From Epiperipatus broadwayi (Eukaryota > Onychophora > Udeonychophora > Euonychophora > Peripatidae), in contig JAQFVV010012405.1 of NCBI GenBank assembly GCA_028023455.1, forward strand, positions 5,977,334-6,041,333: a stretch of 64,000 nt of DNA. Reading direction: 5' to 3'. The notes beneath the pieces are model-generated. The model was given only the letters and a program-made list of their open reading frames with translations, made no database searches and was not told the DNA's origin. How positions within the stretch are numbered: the stretch's first letter is position 1; each line of letters starts with the position of its first letter. The position numbers and the translations under genes are program-made. This document shows positions 49,412 to 61,568 of this stretch, one piece after another.

Positions 49412-49736
49412 AATTGTATATATGTATTGGAAAAATATTTATCATTTACACAAACATTCATTCTGCCTTATCAGGCACTGAGAAGAAAGACCATGGTGTT
49501 TCTTGATCTTAAACTCAGAGGTAAAAGCCAATAAACTCACCACGCTGGCTAATGCGTGTTGGTGAGCAGCCCATCCATGTTCGTATACTATATGAATAAT
49601 CACATAGTAATAACAGCTGCAACGACAAGAACGTATGGAGTGGACATTAGGAATTTGCCCTGCTCGGTTCCTTTAAGGCCTCCAAGAGGAATCAAAGGGT
49701 CTTCTTTCAGTTAATAGCAAACTCCTTTCTGCAGCC

Positions 49737-49746
49737 GATGTCAAAT
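49737..49746. repeat. Target-site duplication of the LINE, 5' side
   Basis: Exact partner of 46453-46462. Confidence 0.85.
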
Positions 49747-50655
49747 AGATCACTATATATACACACACACACTGCTAATTGACTTAACTTTTGTAAATTG
49801 ACAAAATAACTTCAACTCATCCAAGGCCATTATTTTTAGTAAATATTGTTTAAGTATTGCATGATCAAAGTAAATAATTATTTATATTCAAAATAAATAA
49901 TTTATATATTTATTAATAGGTTCTATTATATTGATTTTATTACTCCAAGGTGCATAATATGCCAAAAAGATTCTTTTTAAAATATAATTAACTATTTTCA
50001 TTTTGGTTTTCATGTGACATTTAATCAAATTGAAAAATAATTTCATGAAAAATTTACTTGTGATTAATTATTAAATTGGTTTTGATCATTAAAATACATA
50101 CTGGAATCCCATGGAATTTTTTTTTTTTCTTTTGTTTCCAGTTATTCTTGAAAAAAATTTTTTAGACATTTCTCAATAATAAAAATGTTATTTTTCTGTG
50201 ATAAGTATATTTATTTATCTTCCTATGTGTGGAACAAATATTGCAGAAATAAGACCACTGACTTCTCATAAGAGTGGATCAATATAGATATCAAAGCAGG
50301 TGAAAGAGAAGATACTTAGGCAATATTTTTTGTAATCTAAAATATTACTTTTTTTGTTGGTACTAATATATTTTTGATATTCAATAATCAATGTATAAGT
50401 TTTGATTTCTTTTTTAATAATGTTAGATGTTTGTTTTGCTAGATAATGTATTGTGATCATATTGACAGACCATTTTGTTTCACATATGTTACAACTTTAT
50501 GATATGCCAATATTGTATGATGAATATGTCTTCCAGAGATAGAATAATGAACAGGCAAACGTTTAGTTGTTTAAAAAGATTGAAATTTATGAACAATATT
50601 CTAGCAAATATGTTAGCATATTTATCTTCAATTGTTATAAATCGGGATTGAGTCG
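49747..50655. other. AT-rich DNA, nothing recognised
   Basis: Contains an (AC)n-type run at 49757-49770 only. Confidence 0.5.
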
Positions 50656-50659
50656 TACA

Positions 50660-50975
50660 GAATGTACTTAAATGTTTGATTTAACATTTAAAGACTTTGG
50701 TTTAATAATTAATGATCAAAAAATTCAAATTCTTTATCAACTAATGCTGGAAGAAAAATTTTCAGCAACTTTTATGAGATTGTAAGCCAATTTAAATGCC
50801 TTGGTAATTTTATAAAAGAGATGGATTTTATACTACACAGACATCAATGTATTACAGCAGCGTTTAATAAATTAAAAATAAGAGTATTTCATTATAATGA
50901 AATAACTACTGCAACTTGGTTAACTCTATATACAGATGTAACTTTATTTGATTTATTATATAATTTGGATGCCAA
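50660..50975 (+). pseudogene. LINE reverse-transcriptase tail fragment
   Basis: FGLIINDQKIQILYQ (about 50697-50745), then EIVSQFKCLGNFIKEMDFIL (about 50780-50840), then HRHQCITAAFNKLKIRVFHY. The order matches the post-catalytic region of LINE RTs of the kind FGLTINxxKTxVLYQ...YLGSxI...RIxxASxAFGKLxxRV. The fragment ends where the family D repeat starts (about 50975), so the LINE was probably cut or interrupted there. Confidence 0.65.
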
Positions 50976-51190
50976 TAGCTCTTAATAAGATTTTCAGAAC
51001 ATCCCTATCCCCAGATTGGTTTCTAGTTCTGGCTTTTGTCAGTGAGGCACTAGAATATTCAAGCATTAGATTTAAAATACCAGGTCAAGCCCAGCACTTT
51101 ATCTGATGTTTAACAAGTAGAAAAATCTGAAATTTTCAGACATCCATGTCTTCAAATCCAGCTGTTTAACTTAAATAGCCATATGGGACT
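50975..51190. repeat. Foldback family D copy
   Basis: gccaatagctcttaataaga, cagaacatccctatccccag, tagttctggcttttgtcagt and tcaagcccagcactttatct match the arms and centre of the 51.25-51.66 kb palindrome in the same order. Confidence 0.7.
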
Positions 51191-51254
51191 GAACTAAGTT
51201 CAGATACATCATATATTAATAGCTTTAGCAATATGAAATTTCCAAAGCCTTAAT

Positions 51255-51655
51255 AGCAGTAACAATAATTGTAAGGAAATCAAGTCATATATCACATGAC
51301 TTCATTTAATAAGCTTGTATCACAAATGTTATATAATGAGTGCTGATAGTTCTTAACAAGCTTTTCAGAACAGCCTTATAAGATCAAGCCCAACACTTCA
51401 TCTAATGTTTAACTGTTAAGTTGAAAATCTGAAGTTTTCAGAGATCCATATGCCTTCAAATCCAGCTATCTAACTTAAATAGCCATATGGGACTGATAAA
51501 AGCCAGAGCTAGAAACTGGTCTGGGGATTGGGATGTTCTGAAAAGCTTGTTAAGAGCTATTGGCACACCCATTATGTAAAATTTGTAATACAAGCTTATT
51601 AAATTAAGTTACATGATATATGACTTGATTTCCCTGCAATTATCTGATTTATTGT
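51255..51655. mobile_element. Foldback family D, palindromic copy
   Basis: The left arm 51264-51377 (aaatcaagtcatatatcaca, ttaataagcttgtatcacaa, cttaacaagcttttcagaac) pairs with the right arm 51533-51650 in reverse complement. The centre carries single-copy family sequence (aaatccagctatctaactta, ccatatgggact). Flanking duplication was not found. Confidence 0.7.
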
Positions 51656-51659
51656 ATAC

Positions 51660-53425
51660 TATCAATGCAATGTAGAATCATTAGAAATGTTTCATTTAAG
51701 ATGCTGTGTAAAATTTTAAATACATAATGACAAAATCATAAAACCGATCAATATGTTCTTCAATTTACTGCATGTGATATGTAAAGTCCATTACTATAAA
51801 ATCATTCCATTAAATCGGAAGTGTAAAATGAATGAACAATGTAAGACTTTCTAAAAGGTATTCTATGGTGGCATCGAGCATGGTTTTTGTGGGAAGAGAT
51901 AGATACCATCTTTATTGTAAGTATTATTTCAAATATATTCTAAAAAAAGTGCAATATGGATTGTTTCCATTGGGAAAATACAGTGGAGAATAGAATACAT
52001 TGGATAGTTACATTTAGTATGGTGTTGAAGTATTTCAGAAAGTTCTGGAAAAATTATAAGACAGCATTGCAAAATATCAAATAAATAGAAAAATGGGTCA
52101 GAATGTTCTATATGTGGATGTATTTATGGATACAGACTGATTTATTTTTAGAAGTTTATTTTTAAGTTATATTGTGTATACTGAGTTAAGAATGACTGCT
52201 ATATATGTGTGTGCAAATTGTAAGTCGACTGATAATATTACAGTTCGTCACTACCAAATAATATTTTGTTTGTTAATAACTCATCTATCCATATACTCCA
52301 TATGTAATGAGCTAAAGCAGTTTATCTAAATCGTTCAAAAATTTATATAAATAAGTTTTAATATTTGAAAATTTTAATTTTATTACAAGTTTTAACTTGT
52401 CTATTTATTCAATCATGTTTTCATGAGAAATCAAAATGGTTGTGGTAAATCTGTGTTTCAACTAGTTCCGTAAATGTGGGTCATTATCACGGTATAGCAG
52501 CTAGGGTAAGAAGCATTTTTGTGCAAGGTAAATTTTAGCCCCCCTCCCCCATTCTATGAAATAAAATTTGTAAATTAAAAGAATTTTTTGCAGCGCTTTT
52601 GCAAGAAAAGCTTAAAAATATGGCTTTAGTCATTTAATGTACTTAGTAAATAAATACCTTACAGGTTTTATTCATTTAGTTCTACAAAATAAACTTGGAG
52701 AATAAAACATGCTAAAATAAAACTAATGTTTTAAAAAAATAATTTTTGAAACAATAGTACTTTTAAAGAAAAATATTTTGTAAATTTTTAATTTTTTTGT
52801 TCAAAAGTTTTCATATTATTTTTTGGACAATCCTTGCAAATAAGATTTTTTTTTTTTTAAATATGTAGGTGTTTTATTATATTTAAAAGAACTTTCCCAC
52901 CATCACACAGTCTTGAAAACATTGCACTGCTCATCTCATGGGGGGAGGGGGTCTCTGATATTAGTAATTCTTCATCTAGTTTACTTCTCTTTAAATATAT
53001 TTCATGCTTAAATTTATTCACATTTTCTTTTAACAAAGTTATATTTCTTCAATAATAAAATAGTCATACTATATTTTTTTATGAACATGATATTTCAATA
53101 TTAATAACTATAATTTATATACATAATCCAATATTTTAAATTTTTATACTTACATTGTTAATAGATATAATTTTTAATTCATTAGGACTATCAAACTAAG
53201 TCAATTTAAAATAACATGGCTGATATAACTCATATCCCATTAACAACTTCTTGTTAAAAAGTTCTTTGTTTAGGTTACTTTTAATTCAGAATCTCTCCCA
53301 CACAAAATTTGTTTACATTTTGTATTAACAAAAAAAAGATTCACTTGTTTTCATTCAATAATAAAATATTTACACTATATTATTTTATTTTTTAAAGCTT
53401 ATTAATAACTAAGTCCTAGTATATA
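51660..53425. other. AT-rich DNA, nothing recognised
   Basis: Two C-rich/G-rich spots at about 52540 (agcccccctccccc) and 52941 (ggggggaggggg) are weak reverse complements and may be ends of an unrecognised repeat. No supported gene. Confidence 0.45.
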
Positions 53426-53427
53426 TA

Positions 53428-53444
53428 TTATACTTTATTATATA
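53428..53444. repeat. Target-site duplication, left copy (pair at 53728-53744)
   Basis: A 17-bp exact repeat on both sides of the family B monomer. The sequence is AT-rich but the length and exact fit to element ends make chance unlikely. Confidence 0.85.
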
Positions 53445-53727
53445 TAGGGTATATGAGCACAGACTTTCACGTGACTCTCCACTCTATCTCATAACACTGA
53501 TACACTTGAACACATATATGCCGAAAAGATAAATAATATCCATATTCCATGCTAAACCACCATCATCAGTTGGTCCAGATTACCTACTCTACACATATCT
53601 GCTATAAGTGCTCAGATATATATTAAGATAGCCAATCTTCATACTTTAATGGACAGGCTTCAATCCACTCCAAATCTTCAACCGTCTATCCAATTGAAAA
53701 TCTGATGATGGAATGTCTGTGTTTCAG
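53445..53727. mobile_element. Foldback family B, single monomer with target-site duplication
   Basis: The monomer (tagggtatatgagcacagac, gaacacatatatgccgaaaa, gctcagatatatattaagat, ggacaggcttcaatccactc, caattgaaaatctgatgatg) is a non-palindromic copy of the 32.5-kb units. It ends with gtctgtgtttcag. Exact 17-bp repeats (ttatactttattatata) lie at 53428-53444 and 53728-53744, exactly 300 bp apart. Confidence 0.9.
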
Positions 53728-53744
53728 TTATACTTTATTATATA

Positions 53745-56435
53745 ATTTGATAATTAGGGATTTAGTATTTATTTAAGGGAAAAAAAATTTTCATACTTAG
53801 ATTGTTTATTCCTGGTGCTTTATTATTATGCAAAACTATGTATAGCTTTGTTCTTTCATTAATATTTTTGAGGAATTAATTATTTGCATGTATTCAGTAT
53901 TTTCCTTTTCAGTTGTTTCTTAACTGTTAATTGCAACTTTTCTCTATTTATCATTTCTTTAGTGATATAATTAGTATTTTTATCTTTGGTTTTTTATAGC
54001 ATTTTTTCTCTCTCCTCTGATATTAATATTTCTATTTTTAAATTATTCATTTCATCTTGGTATTGATGCTTTTGGTATAAAATTTTCTGAAAATATTTTA
54101 ACATAGGTTGACGTATTTTGTCAATGTTTAAGTAAAAAAAAAATTAAAAAATAGCTCATTCTCATGGAGCTGATCTAAATGACAACCATTTCCAAACAGA
54201 AATATTTTATGAAAACTAAAATATCTCAATAATACTAATAAATAGCTCTTAAAATGATTTGCTTTATACAGTTCTGATTCCTGATGGGTATATAAGAAAC
54301 TTTTTCAGAAGCCTACTTGCCATTAATCCAGTTATTGTACGCCCATAATGGAAAGATTTTTTTAATATATATATATCAGTATGAACTCGACATTAATATA
54401 TATATAAATTTAAAAAAGTAAATACTAAAGATCTGAAAGTCAAATGAGGCAAATAATTCTAGGTAGCAAGTATTATTTTGTGACTCAATAATGATAAAAT
54501 TAAGAAAAAGACTTCTTAAATGTATTTGTACTATGTAGAGTCAAAGGACGATTAAACAAAAGGTGAAAAGACTGAAGGTTCTAATATGAATGTGATATGG
54601 TTTGGTGGACCAATAGGAAAGATTCTAGGAAGAATAAAAAAAGATGATTTGTTGATGAATTTATGGAGAATAACATAATACATCTGCCTGCAGTGTTTGT
54701 GATAAGGGATTTGAATTATTTTTTTCCTTATAGCTAAAAACAACTAGACCTATGGGGTTTTTTCAGATGATCAGTTTATAGCAAATCCAATTAGACATTC
54801 TTTATTACCTATAATTGGCCATCTAGTTAGATGAATTTCCAGGTTAAATTGTTTGTTAATTGTCATTCAGCTGGTCATATAGCGAAAATATAATTGAAAT
54901 GTGATGTAAACTGATGACGTTATAGGCACTGAGTTGTTCATCCATAAATAAAATGAGTTTATATTCAAATAAATTATAAAGAGTATGCTGAAATGGTACT
55001 TGAAGTGTCCAACAAAAAGCAAAAAACCTTAAAGGAAATTGACGGTTTAATGATGATCAATAGAAATTTAATAAAAATTCCAAAGACCGTATTGAAGTTT
55101 TATGATATAATTTTAAATATGTGCTTGTGTTAAACGAAGGGTAAATCAGCTATATTATATATTTGTTTATGATATTTTCTTATTTTGAATATTAAGTTGT
55201 CTTCAGACATAGAATTTATTTATTCAAATAATGATTGTGGTTTTAAATTGTTTCGTATTAACTGAAAAACACGAATAAGTATTATAACAAACTTTATTTT
55301 CATTAGCGCGGTTTATTGGATATAATCATCCTGTTGTTAAGTAATCTTGCTATCAATTTATTCACCTGATGGGTCCTAAGAATTACAACTGTTAAGTTAA
55401 CCGCAAACAGGTAAATCACTATTAAGATAAATGGATTGTTTTTTTGAAATCTTGAATTATTTGTAATATGCATATATGGTCGAAAAATATTGATTTGGGG
55501 AGGGCGTTTCTCTATTTTCTTCAATTTAATTATTTTACTTGTCATTTCATGACGTAAAATGACATGGTGAAGGACATGACAAATATTAGGACTAGAAATA
55601 ACACGTTAGGCACCTCTGAATAACCTAGTAGCCTAAGGTTAACCAGGAAGTAACTAGCTCGCACGACTGTCTCTTCGTAATATCCTAAATCTCTCTATTA
55701 ACTAATACGTTACTAGGAAATGATTTGTTTAGGAGAAAAAATCCAACTTAGATTGACTCAAATGTATGTTAACGATTTTATGTGTCTCAACTCATTTTGA
55801 AATTCTTCGTTAAGGATGTAGAAAACTAAAATAAAAAATCAATCATTTTTAGACGGCGTGAAATATTTTTAATTATAAATCCTTTTCCTTAAAACGAATA
55901 AAACTGAAATTAATGATTATTAATAAAAATGACTAATCATTTTAAAATTGAGTATTTGCAAAGTAATTATTTTATTATTGCGCTAAAATCAATCAATTTT
56001 CATATTTTATATAATAGCAAAAAATGTTAGCGACATTTCAATAATGAATTCGTAAATAATAAAATAACCAATAAATTTGATTTGAAACAAATATTTGTAA
56101 ATAATAGATTGTTTTTTACCGAACTTACAAATAAGATCAGATACTTTATTTATTACATGTTTGGATTGCGCACTTTTAGGTATTTTTTCGAATATATACA
56201 TATAACAGCCATTCTCAAACGAGTATAGCCGCCATTCCAATTCCCAAGAAAAAATAAATTGCTTTAGAAATGTTTTGCAAAGACTACAAATCAATCCGTA
56301 AAACACAAATACATCCATATATAGAACATGCTGATTTATTTTTTTTTGTTGCTTAATATTTTGCAAATTGATTTTGAATTTCTCCAGCAGAAAACTTATT
56401 CCTTAAATACTTTGTCCAAATTATTGTTGTACTCT
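53745..56435. other. Long stretch without a recognised gene
   Basis: The minus-strand ORFs at 55303-55545 and 56007-56366 (119 codons) have no domain I can name. A somewhat less AT-rich stretch (55555-55690) shows no gene structure. Confidence 0.5.
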
Positions 56436-56439
56436 ATTC

Positions 56440-57300
56440 TCTGCCATATCTTCCTCATGGAAACAATGTTACATTTCTTTAGAATGACTTTGAAATAATC
56501 CTTACAATGTACATGAGTTTATAATGAAAACCAATATTGCATTGTCCATTCGGTTTACATATCCAATGCAATGAAGGGTTTACAGTAGTGAACTGTATAT
56601 ATTTCACATCCAACAAGTTGAAAAACATTGGCATTATGATCAAGCCATTGTGTTTTTAACATTTTAGGAAGCATCCTTAAATGAAAACTCTTCTATTACT
56701 TTTATATTGTGCCATGAAGATGTCCATGTTTCATTTCCATACAATAAATTAGGTAAAATAATAGCTCTATATGCAACTAACATAGGTGCAGTACATATTT
56801 CCCAATTATGTAATATCCTTGTTAAACAGCACGTTTAGTCTGTGTTGTGCCTCCGTCTCTAAATCCATCTTTTTCTTTATAAAACTGTCAGAGTATTTAA
56901 ATTGGTTTACTTTTTTAAATTAAAAAAACATCAAAACTAAAAGTTGCTGCGGAAATCCTCACTTATAAAAAAATTGAGTTTTTTTTTTTTTTTTTACATT
57001 TGAATTCAAAACATTAAGTACATTCAGAACTGAAATAAACCCAAAATCTAAAAAAAATAAAGTTCTTGTTTTTGTGTTTATCAATTCAAACTGAAAATTT
57101 CAAGAAACCTGTACTGCATCTTGGTCACTATTTATTAAGCCACTTATAAACAATTTCAAAGACAACTGTCATAAAAACTGAAAACAATGTCGGGGCAAGT
57201 ACACATTCTTGTTTAATATCAGTTTTCATTTAAAAGCCTCAATTTTTTCACCAGAAGTAATAAGACTTCCTCTCATTCCATCATGTTGAAGCTGTTTTTT
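56440..57300 (-). pseudogene. LINE reverse-transcriptase relic
   Basis: On the minus strand, QHDGMRGSLITSGEKIEAFK (57285-57229) is followed after a stop by DIKQECVLAPTLFSVF (about 57212-57165), the GVKQGCVLAPTLF block of many LINE RTs. Further down, VAYRAIILPNLLYGNETWTS (about 56780-56720) matches the VYRAxVLPTLLYGCETWT tail block. The middle, with the catalytic FADD, is lost or unreadable. The relic differs from the RTE element (GVKQGCVLAPTLF versus [10 protein letters not shown]). Similarity ends at about 56440. It is not a host exon, although the 57.29-kb piece mimics one. Confidence 0.75.
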
Positions 57301-57309
57301 CTGTTGCCT

Positions 57310-58225
57310 TCTTTTCAATTCCTGTAGTTCGACTGACCCTTCTGAAATACATATTTTATCATATCTTGGTTTTTGTTTAAACAAATAATATAAATACTCA
57401 ACACACTTTACACTTATTTTTATTATAAAATAATCACATTTTTGTTTTAAGATAGTTTGCCAAAACAAAATCTGCATTTTAATAATATATTCCATCAATT
57501 ATTTCTAGCTTTAAAATGCATAAATTCAAATGAAAAAAAAACTATTATATAAAATTCAATTGTTTTAGGGAGAACATAAATAAATTCATCCTTTTAATAC
57601 TGCAAAAAAATTAAATAATGCTTTTGCTTTAACTAAACAATAGTTTAATTTAAAACTACATAGGTAAAATATTAAAGCTGTGTTTTATTAATATTAAACT
57701 ATTTAATAGATATAGACAAATGTTATTATCTAATTATTACACACAGCATTATGAAAATTATTGCATTTGTATTACATATCCATATAGTAACAGATGAAAA
57801 ATATAAGAGTAGGAAAAAAATACTTTAATATAGCCTGCAAACTTGAGATACCAATTGTAACAGAATAAAAGCCTATAGCCTAATAGTTGATCACTATTTG
57901 TAATGGAATAACATGAAAATAAAGTAAACAGAGCAACACTATCTCATAAATACTAGTATGCCCTTGTTGGGTAAATCAATTGTAATAAGATAAAATACTT
58001 AATGGTGGTAAAAGGCTTTGTTATCTATCCTACTGCTTCATGTACATTAACCTATCATTAATAAAGTATATATATATTTTTCTTTTAAACCTCATAAATT
58101 TACAACATCAAACTGAAATGGAATAAAATGTTTGCATCACTAAAGTTATAATAAAGCACAGTATGCAAATTCGATCTATCTAATATATAAATATTAAACA
58201 TTTAGTTATATAGTTTATAATTTAC
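57310..58225. other. AT-rich DNA, nothing recognised
   Basis: No supported gene or repeat. Confidence 0.5.
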
Positions 58226-58238
58226 TATAGTGAATGCA
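58226..58238. repeat. Target-site duplication, left copy (pair at 58832-58844)
   Basis: tatagtgaatgca is exact on both sides of the palindrome; on the right it overlaps the arm end by one or two bases. Confidence 0.75.
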
Positions 58239-58831
58239 AATATATCAAATTTATTAAGCACAAACAGATAACATTGTAATAACGTGAAAGCTAAAACCTT
58301 CAACAGATACACTTTAAACATGCTAATCAGATATAATAATGACATCACATGGACCTCTCAATTCTCAAACACAACTCAGAACTGTAAGAAAAAGATGGGA
58401 CCCACCTTCTTTTATGCCTCAATTTATATATAAATAAGCCAGACTCAAACATTTTGAACTAAGAGTGTGAAGCATAAATACCTTCACATTTAATTCACTA
58501 AATATTATATATAAATAAACAATGTGAAATCTTTCGATTTACTATGAAGCAATTTTTTAAATCTAATGAAATGATATTGAATTTTCTAATGAAATGATAT
58601 TGAATTAAATGTGGAGGTATTTAAGCTTCACACTTTTAGTTCAAAATGCTTGAGTCTGGCTTATTTATATATAAATTGAGGCATAGAAGAAGGTGGGTCC
58701 CATCTTTTTCTTATAGTTCTGACTTGTGTTTGAGAATTGAGAGGTCCATGTGTTGTCATTATTACATTTGATTGGCTGCCACATAAGTATGTTTAAAGCA
58801 TATCTGTTGAAGGTTTTAGCTTTCACGTTAT
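58239..58831. mobile_element. Palindromic insertion, foldback family E
   Basis: Arms 58274-58499 and 58600-58831 are strong reverse complements (taacgtgaaagctaaaacct / aggttttagctttcacgtta outside, aataccttcacatttaattc / gaattaaatgtggaggtatt inside). A 100-bp centre contains a 21-bp direct duplication (ctaatgaaatgatattgaat at 58563 and 58584). The right arm carries a short stretch missing from the left (around 58770-58792). Exact 13-bp repeats tatagtgaatgca lie at 58226-58238 and 58832-58844. No coding frame. Confidence 0.85.
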
Positions 58832-58844
58832 TATAGTGAATGCA

Positions 58845-61565
58845 GTAATGAATAAGAAACATACAATAATGAAAGAATAAGAATTTTATCCAAACTATTT
58901 GTTTTATTATTCACATATCCATTTTTCTTTATAAAATAAATAAAATCAATTTACAATCTTATAAAATACAATTAATAATAAACAATTTCATATAAATATT
59001 ATTTATTGTCTATTCCCTCCTATTATTTTAAACAATAAATCTATAGCATTCCTATGTCTTCAATAGTTACTTACTTAATTAAAATTATCCAATAAAATAA
59101 TCCTTATATTTTTATCTAAATAATCTCAGGTTTTTTTAAAATAATTCGAAGCAATTATATTTTATGTAATCAAGCATGATAAGGGATTTAATATCATTCC
59201 TAACTACAACTAACTAATTCTAATAATAATAATAATCTTCAATGTATACTTTAATTTCATCTCTTTTCTCACTGTAATATTAATCATGTATAATAAATAA
59301 TAATATAATGTAATCTTTTATTATCCATATGACATCTTAATAAATATATGGTATGATCTTATAATCTGAAAAATATGTGGCAACCAAAATAATGCTATAA
59401 TTCTGTGTAAATATTTACTAGTTATTCCATAACCATAATAATGATATGATAAATGAAGTTTCCTAAAAAAAAATCATATCAAGAAAATATAACTATTAAA
59501 TAATAATTTTATTTGTGTTGTGCAAATATTATATTTTAATTCAAATTATCTGCGACTATGTAACTGTAATGTGGAGAAATTGAGTCAACACCAATATTGA
59601 TAAACAAACTTAACAAATTTTATTAACAAACTTAACAATAAAATTATTTACATTATTTACATTATTAAGGAACTTTGTTTATTCACATTTATGTACTTTT
59701 CAAAAATAAATTAAATAAACTAAAATATAGGCTACAGAACATTCTTTTTTAAAAATATCTATTATTTTTTCAAAAATATTATCATAGTATCTTTATTACA
59801 TCTCTATTAAATTTCATTAAGTCAATATGTTTTAAAAATATAAGATAATTATTTTAATATGCACTTATTATTGTCATTTAATTCTTTTCAAAAATATAAT
59901 TTTATTATTCCATATAGTCATTCCTCACTAAATAATGATGTGAATAATCTTAAATAAGAGCATAACAATTAAACTAAACTGCTTACTAATCATTACTTTA
60001 AATAACAAATATAATGTATGTATTGGTGTGTTATCATAGAATCACTTTTACAAAACTTATGACTACTTATATTCATTCAACATGATTTAGTTTTGTCCCT
60101 TTACTTGTTAAAAAAAAAAAACATTATAAGTAAGTCTTTGAAAAATACTTAATAATTAAATAATATCTTTATAGACCCCCTTTTTATTATCAATTATTTA
60201 TTTTTATAAAAAATAAAATCATTTTTAAATATGAAAAGTTTTATGATTCTTTCATTGACAAATCATGTTCTTATAATTTTTACATTTATTTTTATCTTTA
60301 CTCTAAATAACATAACTTATCTTATCCACTTCAATAACAATTCTGTATTTCCAAATCTTTGCAATATTTCTATAAAAAATTCATATCTCCTAGGAGCCTA
60401 CAGACTTTAGATTAAAAACACTTTTATGTACTATTTAATTGCCATTTCTAATCACAATTAAGGCAATAAACCAGACTCTAGGCAAGTCACAACATTGTTA
60501 AGAAATAGGCAACAAGAATAAGTCAGTGCAATATTTAATTATAAAAATCATAAAGGCTTTAATATCAATTTTGATTGTGTTTCATTCTCTCAGACTACAT
60601 TATATTAGAAGTTATCTTAATGAAGTGCTTCATTAAAGTTTTTTTAGCAATGGTCCATTGCCTTTTTTAGCCACATGTGTAAAAAATAATGAAATTAGTT
60701 TTTCCAGTTTTGTCAACATAGCATGCCAGTAGTTAAATATTTTATATCCTGGAAGCAATTTTTGAATTAAATGCACATAACACTATGAAGGTATACCAGA
60801 GTGGCAAATACTAATTCAACAATGTACTACAATAGTCAATTCAACACTTTATCTCATGGAAATAAATTTGAAGTTTTGCCAATGTAGAATGTTAATAGTT
60901 CAAAAATATTGTGTTGATAGTATCAAACTTCAAATAAATTATGTAATATGACAAATTTAATATTATCATAATCTCAAATGAATTACATAATAAAACAAAT
61001 TTGGTATTATCAATTATAATATCAGAAAAATAAGAATAATATTTCAATTTGCTCTTTGGCTCATATTGTGCTATTGTTGTAGTACCTTTGTAATTTTGAA
61101 ATGAGTAAATCTATCAATAACTATTGAAAGATTGATTCTATATCAACATCATTTGGATTATTTAATTTTATTGATAGAGTAATAATAATTGAAATAGAAA
61201 GACTGAAATCAGAAATGGCAAATTTAAATTTGAGAAATACATCTGAGCATTTCAATACCAGTTATTATGATGCAATAATTTTGATCAACAAGATGAATAA
61301 GAAAAACAAATCAATTTGTTGGTCATACCTTGCTTTTTTTCTAATAAAAAAAAACTCCAACAAATAAATGTGAAATTCAGCTGGGTTTTAATTATTGAAC
61401 TTAAATAGTTGGTTTAAAATTCAAAAGTGGTGTAAAATGTCATTAAATTAGTTGCAAAGAGTGGTTTATTTAAAATATTTTTTTTGGTTCATAATTGATT
61501 ATTTTATAAGTACACATGTGGCTCTAATATTTTGATTCAAAGTAAAAAGATTAAAAAAATATAGG
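58845..61565. other. Long stretch without a recognised gene
   Basis: Extremely AT-rich, with many poly-A/T runs and TAA-type repeats near 59220. No supported feature. Confidence 0.5.
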
Positions 61566-61568
61566 AAC

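Larger units (their letters stand above)
46463..49736 (-). mobile_element. Apparently full-length RTE-type LINE
   Basis: This is a 3.27-kb non-LTR retrotransposon on the minus strand. Its 3' end is a short ATC-type microsatellite (46463-46471 region; on the element strand ...gataatggttgatgatgat), typical of RTE elements. The 5' UTR is about 325 bp (49412-49736). The coding region is EN then RT then a C-terminal tail. Exact 10-bp repeats gatgtcaaat flank it (46453-46462 and 49737-49746), so it is neither truncated nor rearranged. The length matches RTE elements generally (about 3.2-3.5 kb). A truncated relative at 39.7 kb and older 3' ends elsewhere belong to the same family. Clade assignment (RTE, near RTE/BovB) rests on the motifs and the microsatellite end. 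Confidence 0.92.

Noticed and set aside
52530-52960. Inverted C-rich/G-rich tracts as ends of an element
   Set aside because: Match is limited to the homopolymer-like core; no arms or flanking duplication.
56007-56366. 119-codon minus-strand ORF
   Set aside because: No domain, no splice or promoter context; length is possible by chance in AT-rich DNA. Kept only as a note.
57226-57345. Apparent last exon on the minus strand: acceptor-like tatttcag followed by 37 codons ending GEKIEAFK and a stop
   Set aside because: The frame QHDGMRGSLITSGEKIEAF followed by IKQECVLAPTLF matches consecutive LINE RT blocks, so it is transposon sequence and not a host exon.
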